64,000 nucleotides of DNA, from assembly GCF_932526225.1 (NCBI RefSeq), contig NC_064035.1:9907296-9971295 (forward strand), in the 5' to 3' direction. Below the pieces are notes generated by a model. That model searched no databases, was not told the DNA's origin, and saw only the letters and a program-made list of their open reading frames with translations. This DNA is from Nematostella vectensis (Eukaryota > Cnidaria > Anthozoa > Actiniaria > Edwardsiidae). This document shows positions 11,101 through 22,000 of the stretch, one piece after another. Position 1 is the first letter of the stretch. The number at the start of each line of letters is the position of its first letter. Made by a program: the position numbers and the translations under genes.

Positions 11101-14100
11101 TGTGGAAATGTGTTTCGCTTGATACATTTCAGCCGTTTTCCGTAAAACCACGGACGTGAGAACTTCAAGTTTCACGGTCAATTGAGAATGCGGACGTTTG
11201 CACTGTTAACTCCACTAACTACGTTCGCTGCTGTAGAAATAGGTTTTTATCTAGCCTGATTCTGTTTTTTTTTGCTTTCTTGCAAGTTAACGGCCTTGAC
11301 CAACCATAAAACCAATTAAATATTGTTTGCAAAGTTGATCGCATAATATGAAAACTTTTTAAAATGTGGAATTGCAATTTTACCTGTGATAAAAATATCA
11401 ACGCAAAACAACTTTTCGGTGTATTTCATTCGACACACAGAAATTATTTAGAAAAAAAATCGACCACTTGAATAAAGAGGAATTTACTCTGTGTTAGTAC
11501 AAATATGGTATAAACATCAAAGTATAAGTACATTTACATAAGTTACTAATGCTACACCGAAACAAGCTTAAAATGAAAAGGCAAAACAATTTTGTGAATA
11601 TGAATCGCGTAAATTACTGATGTGACTACACTCCTTTTTCTATAATTATATAACCTGTTTTTTTTTTTTTTAAAATATCCAGTCTGAGACTTCACAAAAA
11701 ATTCTTTGCATACACTAAGAGGCTCGGATAGCAGAAAAGTTTGGTTTTGTTAGTATTCTGCGTTCTAAAATGCAGAATCAACGAACTTTTGCAGCACCTT
11801 GTAGAACGATTAAGGTAAAAAAATAAAGGACTATATCAAAAAGCCATAACGTCTAAAAAAATAATAAAATACATACAAGACATCTAAAGAAACGAGCAAA
11901 CAGATAGCTAATGACTAGGTTTGTATTGCAGCGGCTAAGGGCCGTACAGAAATGTCGAGACTTCTGTTGAGACCAGAGCTGTCCATAGACTCCTGGTCCC
12001 AGGGGTCTGTGCGGGATCATTCGTCCTGTCCCCAGGGGTCTGGGTCGGCAGGCGAATGGATCATGGGATCCTTACGGGACCAAGTTTCCCGTCCCGCGGG
12101 AATAGTAACATCTGCCCGCGACATGCTGATAGACTATCGAGACAACATATACGAGAGAGTACAAGGGCACCCACACGTACAGCGTGCCTTGAGGTGAGCG
12201 GCAAAACACTTAAAGAGGCTTAGTCATAGTTTTCCGTGGGCCACGGATTAACATTTCTGCATTAAACACGAGACAAAGCTAACCCACAGAATCATCGTAC
12301 GTGAATAGCGGTGAATATAAAGTTTAGTTCCCAATCTCCTGGTCTCAGAGGGCAAGATCTACCTTGGGAGGTTCAATGTAGCTTGTGTAGTATGTAGGGA
12401 TTGCGCCTCTTACCCAAGGTTTCGAGGCCAGATCTACCGTGAGAGGTTCCCTAGAGATGTATAGCTTATGTAGTGTGTAGGGCTTGCGCCTCTTACTCAA
12501 TGTCCCGGGGACAGATGTACCGTGAGAGGTTCCCTAGAGATGTATAGCTTATGTAGTGTGTAGGGCTTGCGCCTCTTACTCAATGTCCCGGGGACAGATG
12601 TACCGTGAGAGGTTCCCTAGAGATGTATAGCTTATGTAGTGTGTAGGGCTTACGTCTTTTACCCAATGTTCCGAGGCCAGATCTACCGTGAGAGGTTCCC
12701 TAGAGATGTATAGCTTATGCAGTGTGTAGGGCTTGCGCCTCTTACTCAATGTCCCGGGGACAGATGTACCGTGAGAGGTTCCCTAGAGATGTATAGCTTA
12801 TGTAGTGTGTAGGGCTTGCGCCTCTTACCCAAGGTTCCGAGGCCATATCTACCGTGAGAGGTTCCCTAGAGATGTATAGCTTATGTAGTGTGTAGGGCTT
12901 GCGCCTCTTACTCAATGTCCCGGGGACAGATGTACCGTGAGAGGTTCCCTAGAGATGTATAGCTTATGTAGTGTGTAGGGCTTGCGCCTCTTACCCAAGG
13001 TTCCGAGGCCATATCTACCGTGAGAGGTTCCCTAGAGATGTATAGCTTATGTAGTGTGTAGGGCTTGCGCCTCTTACTCAATGTCCCGGGGACAGATGTA
13101 CCGTGAGAGGTTCCCTAGAGATGTATAGCTTATGTAGTGTGTAGGGCTTGCGCCTCTTACTCAATGTCCCGGGGACAGATGTACCGTGAGAGGTTCCCTA
13201 GAGATGTATAGCTTATGTAGTGTGTAGGGTTTGCGCCTCTTACTCAATGTCCCGGGGACAGATGTACCGTGAGAGGTTCCCTAGAGATGTATAGCTTATG
13301 TAGTATGTAGGGCTTACGTCTTTTACCCAATGTTCCGAGGCCAGATCTACCGTGAGAGGTTCCCTAGAGATGTATAGCTTATGCAGTGTGTAGGGCTTGC
13401 GCCTCTTACTCAATGTCCCGGGGACAGATGTACCGTGAGAGGTTCCCTAGAGATGTATAGCTTATGTAGTGTGTAGGGCTTGCGCCTCTTACTCAATGTC
13501 CCGGGGACAGATGTACCGTGAGAGGTTCCCTAGAGATGTATAGCTTATGTAGTGTTTAGGGCTTGCGCCTCTTACCCAAGGTTCCGAGGCCATATCTACC
13601 CTGAGAGGTTCCCTAGAGATGTATAGCTTATGCAATGTGTAGGGCTTGCGCCTCTTACGCAAGGTTCCGAGGCCAGATCCACCGTGAGAGGTTCCCTAGA
13701 GATGTATAGCTTATGTAGTGTGTAGGGCTTGCGCCTCTTACCCAAGGTTCCGAGGCCAGATCCACCGTGAGAGGTTCCCTAGAGATGTATAGCTTATGTA
13801 GTGTGTAGGGCTTGCGTCTTTTACCCAAGGTTCCGAGGCCAGATCCACCGTGAGAGGTTCCCTAGAGATGTCTAGCTTATGTAGTGTGTAGGGCTTGCGT
13901 CTTTTACCCAAGGTTTCGAGGCCAGATCTACCGTGAGAGGTTCCCTAGAGATGTATAGCTTATGTAGTATGTAGGGCTTGCGTCTTTTACCCAAGGTTCC
14001 GAGGCCACATCTACCGTGAGAGGTTCCCTAGAAATCAAGGCTTGTTTTCTTCCCTAGGTTTAGACTGCAGCATCCGGTAATTGCAACGTTTCTTGCGATG

Positions 14101-17100
14101 TGCATCGCCGTCATCTCAGCGCCAGCGGTCTGTGTTAGTGCCATAGTCGGAGTGTGCTTCCTGTGTACGTTAGTGACCGCGTGCATGTTTGGAGCCTGTG
14201 TGCTCGTCTGCTGGTTGATAGGCATCTGCTTTGCCTCAAGTGGTCCGTTATGCGTGGTAGCCTTCTTCGCTTCCCAAGCGTACCTCTTATACCGATTCGT
14301 ACGCTTCACCTACTGGCTCCAGAGGCGACTTTCGATTAAGATCGCTGCGTGCATCAACTCCGGCCGTATCTTCATGGGGATAAATCGTCGGGAGGCGCGC
14401 TGGAAGCAATGGTCCGAGCTGAGAGAACAGGTACTACTGCGCATGACTCAAACATGTGACACGTGGACAGCCACGCCCACCAGGTATTACCGAGAGCGTT
14501 TGACTGACATCAAGACCTGGGCTCAAAATACCTATGAGGAGTTGGTCACCGTCATTTATAGAGCTTTCCGTATCTTAAATCGACGTACCCAGGCAACCAG
14601 AGACATGATTAACGACATTGTCTCATTACCAAAGAGAGTCCAAGTCCGGGTCTTCAAGCGCCTCCTGGCAACAAAGGATATGATTGACAGAGGAACCTCG
14701 TCGTCAAGAAGATTCCTACACCAGGTCAGCGCGCTTGTGGCCAAGGACATTCAACTCATTTTAGGGGTTATCAAGCCTGTCTCGCGCCGAATTCTGAAGG
14801 ATGCTAACACGGACGTCACTTGCCGCGAATACCAGATTTCACCATGTGACACACAAGAACCAAGCATCAAGACCCAGACAACGGCAGAAACTCACGTCCG
14901 ATTCCGATACAGGCCACCCATGGCCATGACCAACAGAGTTGTCATTGGGGCCCTAGCGCCGAAAATCCATTTCATTCCGGACCACCCTTCAGCCTCATAT
15001 AAAAGGCAAGGAGCTGCCAATGGTGGTGGTTGGGGCACCATGTCAAACAGCGCCCAATACTCATATGATGCACGCATGCGCACCATGGACTTTGACATGG
15101 ACTCGGATGGGGAGCCTGTGGAGAGAGCTGCCGAGGAGGGCAAGGTCGAGCTCAGCTCAAGTGACAGTGATCAGGAGTTCTATGAGGCAGAGGAACCTGC
15201 TGCATTCTTAGAGGTGGATATGCAAGAGAGTGATAATACGCCTGTGGAATCTGCTTCTGTTGAGTCTGCTGCAGTGGCAGATAATAGCCGCACCCGTTAT
15301 CGCTGGTGGCATCTAAGGTGGGGCAGGCAGTAAAAGATGCAAACCTCACACTGGCTGCAGATCACTCTTCTAATGACATGGCTTTGTGAAGCCTTAGAGA
15401 CAGAGACTCTCAAGACAGCTATAGGCCGTCTTTTTATCCTTCAAAGTACCATAATTATACAATAAGCCTCTCCTCTTACATTGATCATTAAAAAATCACC
15501 CTATCCCATTCCCAAGGCTTGCAAACAAGTCATATTTCTTATTTGAATAATTATGGTATTCTCTATGGACCAAAGCTGGAACTTGAAAAATCACTGAATC
15601 TTAAAGCTTTTAATTTTAATGAAAACAGGATTTTCAACAAAAACAGAGTCAAGATATAAAAGCACAGTGGGAAGTGCGCAGTTTCAATTTTTCTTCAACA
15701 TCAACCAATCAAAAAGCATTTATTTGGATGTATTGTTACCACCATTTATAGCGTGATGACACTTAAATTAAAAATTCCTCATCAATAGATGAGATGTAAA
15801 TTTACCCCCAAAAATATATACAAAAAACTATTTTCCAAAAATTATTGAAAAAAATTTACCATGCTCAATTTGGTAACCCAATTAAATTTCTTTGTTCTCT
15901 GCCTTTGCAGATTAATTTGATTGGTTAGCATAATATTTAATTGCTCAACTGCTGGGGCTTTGTGTATTTTGCCAACAAATGTTTTGCTCTGTTTTGTTGA
16001 GATTGACATAAAAGGCATGGTTATGAGTTCAGTGGAAGAATGAACGTGCGAAGCAGAAGTCATTTCCATTCAATTTACAGAGCTACTGTGCAATTGTGAT
16101 GATAACCCAAAGAAATGTAAAAAAAAGATTCCATGATGTACAGAAAGCACCTCAGTTCTATCGGAAAGTATTTTATTTAAAAAATACTTTATCAAGAATG
16201 ATTTCTTAGCTTTATGATTGGGTGATATCAAGGACTAGCACTCACTCTAACCCTGTCTTCTTTATAGCTTTTTAAAAAACTGCTACATGTAATAATGTTT
16301 GTAAAAATAGACACATGTTTTATGCGACCTGACTTGAAAATTGAATTTAAAAAAGTTGTCAAACTTCGAAAGTTGTTGTTTTTATTGCACTAAATACTGT
16401 TGTATGACTTGAACAGACTTAACACACTTGCATCTGAAAGCAATCACATATCAAAATCATTTCTTATCAAACAACACTTCAGTTAGCCTTGTTATTGTTC
16501 AAGTGTCTTAGTAGGGTACATTAATCCAGAATTTTTTAGATGTGAAAAAGATTTTTAAAACATAAGAATTTTTATTAATTTTATGATGTATTGAGCTGTC
16601 AAACACTTATTCCATTGTATGCTAATCAGCTCACTTAAAACTATGTCTTGGTGGCATCACTAATTAAGCTCGGGCCAAGCAATAAAGATAGTTTATGACA
16701 GTTGGCGGGGACCCAAATATCATCAACTATCATGAGATATTTAAACATGTTCAAACTACATGATAGTTGATGATAGTGGCCACTATCGGCACTATCTAAG
16801 TCCAGAGGTTGACATTTTGCAATAATACCCCAGTTATCACTTTTTATTACAAGAGTAGAGTTTACCTGAGTGTTTGCATACCTGCAAGAGCTGTCTTGCT
16901 TCAGGGTGAATGTAGTTGTAATGTTCCACATTATCTCTTGCCTTGAGAAAAACAAAGTGCTGGAACTCCTGCTGCTCTGATAGAACTTGGCTCTTTAATC
17001 CCTAGTGATGGAATAGAAGAATGAGTTAAAGTGAGGTTTGAGTGCAAATGCTTGTCTGTTTTTTTTTTTTTTTTTTTTTGGGGGGGGGACAAAATGCTCA

Positions 17101-17586
17101 GATGATTTCAAGGAATGTGCCCAAATTCAGCTACCAATGAATGACCTATTTCCAAGAAGAGATATTTTAGCCATTGGCCTACTTGTCCTCCATTATCGTT
17201 TATGCAAAATTCCATGGGGGGGGTGGGGGGAAGGGGAGCAGCCTACCCTGTAACATCCACTTGTTACCGCAGCCCTTTCTACAGTAACATTGACATACCT
17301 GTGCAACCATTTGACCAGGTTCCACGTCGATGCCTTTCACTACGTTTTTGTACTCCTCCAGAATCATTTTATGGTCTTCAATGCTTAGTGAGGAGAATCG
17401 AGGGTAAGTACAATATCCAGTATTAGGACCGTCAGTGAACTTCTCTCTGCTACATTTTACATCACCAAGCTCAATAGTTTCCCTAGAGATGAAGTTCTGA
17501 AAGTACTCTGCAAGGCTTGATTGACCAATAAAATGATTGAACTGCTGCTCAGACACAAATGAGTTTTGCTTTAGGTCAGGCTCCAT
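5178..17586 (-). CDS. ICE2: Little elongation complex subunit 2 (NARG2 family)
   Basis: ICE2 is a subunit of the little elongation complex, which supports RNA polymerase II and III transcription of small nuclear RNA genes. Seven exons join in frame (1983 bp, 660 aa): 17299-17586, 16882-17001, 9057-9092, 8498-8593, 7927-8070, 7119-7281, 5178-6313. The first exon carries the family motif YPRFSSLSIEDH. Exon 6 contains LSDDPNIIRLAKEH and YREEWDIPI. The last exon holds the NARG2 C-terminal domain: YVYSLWKIGKFNLLLRCS, VKPEYLPSYG, RARVD-like ARVDVDTSEI, EGSYLLSHAPGA and RIPGTFPPAP, then a poly-Lys run encoded by a CTT repeat. Exons 3 and 5 are short and less certain; exon 5 has a weak donor (CAG/GTTCCT). 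The protein is shorter than the roughly 980-aa vertebrate form, mostly in the middle. The start is the first ATG in exon 1. It is head-to-head with AARSD1. Confidence 0.85.
6390..6690. repeat. Degenerate tandem copies of the ICE2 exon-6 splice donor region
   Basis: Within the ICE2 intron 6314-7118 about four units of 64-68 bp repeat. Read on the minus strand, each begins with a copy of the end of exon 6 (GGGACTTGCAAG/GTAAAC), for example GGGGCTTGCAAG/TAAAGG and GGACTTCGAG/GTAAGG, followed by GGGCACGCCTTTGTCACGTG. A first copy directly abuts the real donor at 7060-7118. One copy retains a functional-looking GTAAGG donor. Confidence 0.75.
8042..8430. repeat. 55/56-bp minisatellite made from the ICE2 exon-5 acceptor
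   Basis: Seven units start at about 8042, 8097, 8152, 8208, 8263, 8319 and 8375. Read on the minus strand each carries GTATTCACAG followed by CCAACCTATAAGAACATGCA or a near copy, which is exactly the acceptor and first bases of ICE2 exon 5 (7927-8070). The right end grades into a copy of the end of exon 4 at 8420-8460 (codons for DPGLEFAHNMLQD, then GTAAGTATTCACAG). Confidence 0.8.
10660..10830. promoter_or_regulatory. Duplicated block with two consensus CRE sites
   Basis: The palindrome TGACGTCA, the cAMP-response/ATF consensus, occurs at 10739-10746 and 10804-10811. Both lie in a partly duplicated segment that shares ATTGCGTGACACTCCAGG and GTCATAAGAGGTT. The block is about 1.1 kb upstream of the plus-strand LDAF1-like ATG at 11952, inside the third ICE2 intron. 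A promoter role for that nested gene is inference from position and motif only. Confidence 0.4.
11952..15333 (+). CDS. Promethin/LDAF1-like lipid-droplet membrane protein with long C-terminal tail
   Basis: Two exons, 11952-12193 and 14058-15333, join at CTTGAG/GTGAG and TTCCCTAG/GTTTAG in phase 2 to give 1518 bp, 505 aa. A hydrophilic N-terminus with IYERVQGHPHVQRAL leads into a hydrophobic block, residues about 88-160, beginning HPVIATFLAMCIAVISAPAV. That HP-x-AF/TFL-hydrophobic-SAVPV pattern followed by stacked membrane hairpins is characteristic of promethin (TMEM159/LDAF1), which partners seipin in lipid droplet formation at the ER. Unlike the 160-aa vertebrate protein there is a tail of some 340 residues: an Arg/Lys-rich helical region (about 165-300), then an acidic region with SSSDSDQEFYEAEE. 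The whole gene is nested, antisense, in an ICE2 intron. Family assignment is moderate; the tail is unrecognised. Confidence 0.6.
12345..14035. repeat. 83-bp minisatellite filling the LDAF1-like intron, about 20 copies
   Basis: The unit contains CCGTGAGAGGTTCCCTAGAG, then ATGTATAGCTTATGTAGTG, then GGGCTTGCGCCTCTTACYCA. Two main subtypes alternate (CAATGTCCCGGGGAC versus CAAGGTTCCGAGGCC), which implies higher-order duplication. The array occupies nearly all of the 1864-bp intron. Each unit includes donor-like GTGAG and acceptor-like TTCCCTAG. The stretch CTTGCGTCTTTTACCCAAGG resembles the true acceptor region CTTGTTTTCTTCCCTAGG, so the array may derive from it. Confidence 0.9.
15334..16881. other. 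Downstream of the LDAF1-like gene, within the third ICE2 intron
   Basis: AT-rich sequence between the plus-strand stop codon and ICE2 exon 2. It should hold the 3' UTR of the LDAF1-like gene. I see no further exon, no repeat array and no RNA gene. A short ATGATAGTTGATGATAGTGG inverted motif lies near 16720-16790. Confidence 0.5.
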
Positions 17587-17730
17587 TTAAGGTCTGAGGA
17601 AACAAACAAGGGATAATTTACAATCGCGCTGCCTTGGACACTGAGGTGGGGGGGGGGGGGAGTGAAAACAAGCGATTTTATGATCTTCTTTAAAGCCGTT
17701 CACAACATCAGGCTTTTATCTGCGGCTCAT

Positions 17731-18508
17731 ATTTAATCCCGGCTTAATTAATCGATGTAAATCGATCATCGGTTTGCCAATCGATAAATTGATATTAATT
17801 GATGAAATAAGCCGATTAATATCGATTGATATTGGTAATCGATGATTAATTGATAGTCACACGAAGATATTCCTTAATTTCATCGATTTCACCAATTATC
17901 ATCAGCTGTCATCGATTGACTACCCTGGCTTTGATATTTCATAACATTCTCCGGGGCCAACAAATGTTCATAATGTGAGTTTGTGTATCGAAAAATATGT
18001 TTACTGAATGACTGTCGTTGCGGTTGTTGATAGTCATTAGTGGAGCTATGATTTGTTGAAATGATCTTTAATGTTTTGCTCGTTTTGTCAACAGAGATCA
18101 TAGCAGGCCGCTCGCTTCACTCATCTTGTCACGCAAGCTCGGCTCGAATTACGCATTTACTTCGACGCTTGTGTGCAGGGAGACACAATATAAAAGGCAT
18201 TCGTTCTTTTATTCAAGGATCCACAAGGGTCCGTCAAAGGGAAAGGGGGTGGGCCAGCGAAGCCTGGATATGATACATTTGTACTCTTTTATGTTCTTTG
18301 CGATCGTTCAGATCATATTTAATGAAAATCGATTAAAATCGATATTTAATCGATTATGGTACCATCATCGATTACAAAGCGATGAAAGGTCACAAATTTG
18401 CACATCATCGATTAACCATCGATTTCCAATATTAATCGATTGATTAACATCGATTGATTTCGATTGATATCGATTTACATCGATTAATTACGCCGGGATT
18501 TAATATAT
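17731..18508. mobile_element. Inverted-repeat element rich in ATCGAT, in the ICE2/AARSD1 divergent promoter region
   Basis: The left end (TTTAATCCCGGCTTAATTAA, then TCGATGTAAATCGAT) is mirrored at the right end (18468-18508). The similarity extends slightly outside into GCTCATAT on both sides. Subterminal regions of 150-200 bp on each side are saturated with ATCGATTAAT-like words, while the middle (18090-18290) is ordinary sequence with short meaningless open frames. No transposase is present, so it is a non-autonomous DNA element or foldback. It sits between the ICE2 start codon (17586) and the AARSD1 start codon (19100). Confidence 0.75.
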
Positions 18509-18650
18509 GAGCTGATCTGTCTACCAGATAACATTGCTGCAAAATACTGACCATACTGATAGTATTACCTATTATTACAACAGCTTATGTGTATTTTTTC
18601 TTATACCACTAAACCCCTTGGATACAAGATAGTAAGCACCCCCTGCCCCC

Positions 18651-18727
18651 TTTTGGTTTAGCTCCCCTAGCATGAAAATTGTACAACCTTGGTTTAGCTC
18701 CCCTAGCATGAAAATTGTACCACCTTA
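18651..18727. repeat. Tandem duplication of about 39 bp
   Basis: TTGGTTTAGCTCCCCTAGCA plus the following ATGAAAATTGTACNACCTT occurs twice in direct succession, in the space upstream of AARSD1. Confidence 0.8.
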
Positions 18728-19099
18728 GGGGAGAGAGGATTGTGAGCAAGAATTTGACAGAAAGGATCCTCGGTAGTTTTAATATGAAATCATTACCTTG
18801 AAATTACTAGTAGCACAGCTGCAGACGAAAATCACTCGAAGTTATGGAATGATTAAAAATAAAAGAGAAAACCGCTATTTGAGCGAAACATAGACAGCTG
18901 TCATTTCTTTCCATTTCGTAGCTCGCGCGCTCTATTAGCCCTAAATACATCATTCGCAACCAGCGGTGTCAGGAACAGATATGCCATGCGCATTCGTGGT
19001 CTACCTGTGGTATATTTGCGACAAATGCTGTTGTTTCGTTCACTTATTTACCGGCAATCTTATTTTCGATTTTTTTCATCAACTTCATCATTATCAAGA

Positions 19100-22000
19100 A
19101 TGGTGTTTGCCTGTCAGAAAGACTCGTTTCTCAAGGAATTCAAGACTGAAGTTGTCTCCTGCAAACCAGCTAAACAGAACAAAAAGGATGATGTCTTCGA
19201 GGTTGTTTTAGAGGACACTATTTTGTTCCCAGAGGGGGGAGGCCAGGTAAGTTAATGGACACATTACCTATTTTATAGCTTTAGGCTTGAATTGTTTCCA
19301 GTTTCAAGCCTGGGACCCAAATTTGCTAACGATTATTCGGTTGTATTTTGGAATTTTTTTATTTGCCAGTTGAAGCCTTGCGCTTGAGGTGCTAATATAT
19401 AATACCTATGCTTGGTATAGCATGTAACCTGGGCATCATGTAAAGAAGAAACAAAACAAAAAAACACACAAATCCACTCAAAATATAAAACTTCATGGAT
19501 TGTAACACTCCTCCAAACTCCCCCATCATCATCCCCTGGTGGATATAGCTGGTGAAATAATAATAAAAAATTACCCCCCGCCCACTACCCAGCATTTAGT
19601 GTCTGTTTAACTTTAACCGAACTTTCCTCTTTTGCAGCCAGATGACAAAGGAATGGTATGTTTCTCCAGTTAAGGGGTATTATCAAGGGCATGTCTTTAA
19701 CAGGGAGACTCAATTATTCAAACTGTCCTCCCATCCCACTACATACATCACTATAAATTGTGTTTTGAGGATTTTAAATTCCCCCTTTTGACTTCTTACA
19801 CAAAACTAATGCATCATGTTCTATAATGATTTGGTTCTATGATGTTTTATATCATTTACCAGCACTGTGTTTTTTGTTTCCGGTGGCAGATCAATGGGAT
19901 AGAGGTGTTGCAAGTATTCAGACGAGGAAGACAGGCGGTCCATGTGCTATCTCAGCCTATTGATGAAGGAGCTCAAGCGAGTCTTGTGCTCGATTGGGAG
20001 AGGCGCTTTGATCACATGCAGCAGCATTCAGGTGCAGTTAACCATTCCCTTCATTTACTTTTTAAACTATTCATTGTTGATATTATTTTTTTTTTCAAAT
20101 TTATGTAGGCCAGCATCTACTATCAGCTCTTATTGAAAACAAATTTGGATACAAGACTACATCATGGTAGGTATTAAATTGTATAGTTAGATCAAGATGG
20201 CCATGTGATTCCCTTCCACAGAAGGTCTACATAAGGTCTACATGTAAATAAAATATGGCCTATAACTTTTTCTTCCTTAAGTAACACCTTATGCAGTTAG
20301 GACCCAATAACATAACCAACAAACACAAAACTTCCACCTTTTTTAAGGTAAACTCAAATTCTCTTATAAACATTTTTTTTTATCTGGGCCCTTTTTCAGT
20401 AAATGCTGTTTTTGTACCTACACCTCTCTGACAATAGCATTTTTAATTGCTGTCACAATGTGTTGTATACCAGTGTCTCCGGGGTTCAAACTTATGGATT
20501 AATGGCTCCTGAAATGTTTGACTAACTCTTATCGCATATGTAGGGAGCTTGGGCGTGTAAGGTCCCATATTGAGCTGGACTGTAAGTGCTTGACCCCAGA
20601 TGAAATAGCATGCTTAGAAAGCTCTGCTAATGCTGCAATAAGAGGGCATGTTCCTGTCTGTGTACATGTCTACCCAGATAAGACTGACCCTGAATTAGAA
20701 GAGGTAAAATAAAATATACAATTAAAGCTTTTTCTTTTACTGACGAGGTTATTTTCCTGGGTGAGCTTTCAGCCCTTTTCGTACTCAGATGTCACCCAGA
20801 GCTCTTTGATTTTTCTTCATCACAGCCTATTCCTACCTCTTTCCCCTTTAGCCCATTCACCTACCTACTTTTATAATAAAAAAAAAAACAGAAACAAAAT
20901 ACAGATGTATCTTAATAGGCCCAGACAAGAGGACTGCCAGATGACCATATTGGACCAATAAGAGTGATAGAAATTAAAGGTAATCATCAAGAGCTATAAT
21001 TTTTAAATAATCTAAGCACAAGGAACACATTCTAACTTAGCCAGTACAAGAAATACGGATGATATAACAATTAAATTCATTGAATGATATATTTTTTCCA
21101 GGAATTGATAAGAATATGTGCTGTGGGACACATGTTGATAACTTGAGCCAAGTACAGGTCAGTCATCTTGCAAACTTATTATTACTGGTGGTACCCCTCC
21201 CACCAAAATGTTTTTCTCTCTTATTGCGGAATTACATAATTTATACCTAGTACATACAGTACCCATAGGGAGGTTCAAAGGGTGTTTTAGCTCCCATTTC
21301 CACGCTGAAGGGACCAAAAGTCTCACTTTTGACGGGTAGGGACTAGATAAAAGATGGAACTTTTTTACACTTTTCTACCAATCTTATTAGTGGACATGTG
21401 AATCAAGCAAGAGGTTGTAGCAACTAACAAGTGCAGTATAAGATTTAAGTTAAAGATGACACCTATGCTGCTATGGTAGCAGTACAGACTTAATAAAGCT
21501 TGAATTTTACATGGAATGTGGTATGTTGGAAATGAAGACATTTTAGATGAAAAAAAATAGAATGTGGGGTCTGATGGGTACACTAATCAATGTAGAAAAA
21601 AACTGGAAAGGTTTTTCTGTTGCTTTTTTCAGGCAGTAAAGCTATTTCCTGATGTTGATTCCATGCGAGGAGGATGTCGTTTGTTTTTCCTTTGTGGCGA
21701 CAGGGTGTTCAAGCATTTGGGGAGAGCAATGGAGAATGATAGAGCTTTATCAAAATGTTTGAGGTTAGAATAGAGGGGAGAGCAATGGAGAATGATAGAG
21801 CTTTATCAAAATGTTTGAGGTTAGAATAGAGGGGGAGCAATGGAGAATGATAGAGCTTTATCAAAATGTTTGAGGTTAGAATAAAGGGGAAAGCAATGGA
21901 GAATGGTAGAGCTTTATCAAAATGTTTGAGGTTGAATAGAGGGCAAGCAATGGAGAATGATAGAGCTTTATCAAAATGTTTGAGGTTAGAATAGAGGGGA

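Noticed and set aside
12345-14035. CRISPR-like array of regular repeats
   Set aside because: Units are contiguous with no unique spacers and lie in a spliced intron of an animal gene; it is a minisatellite.
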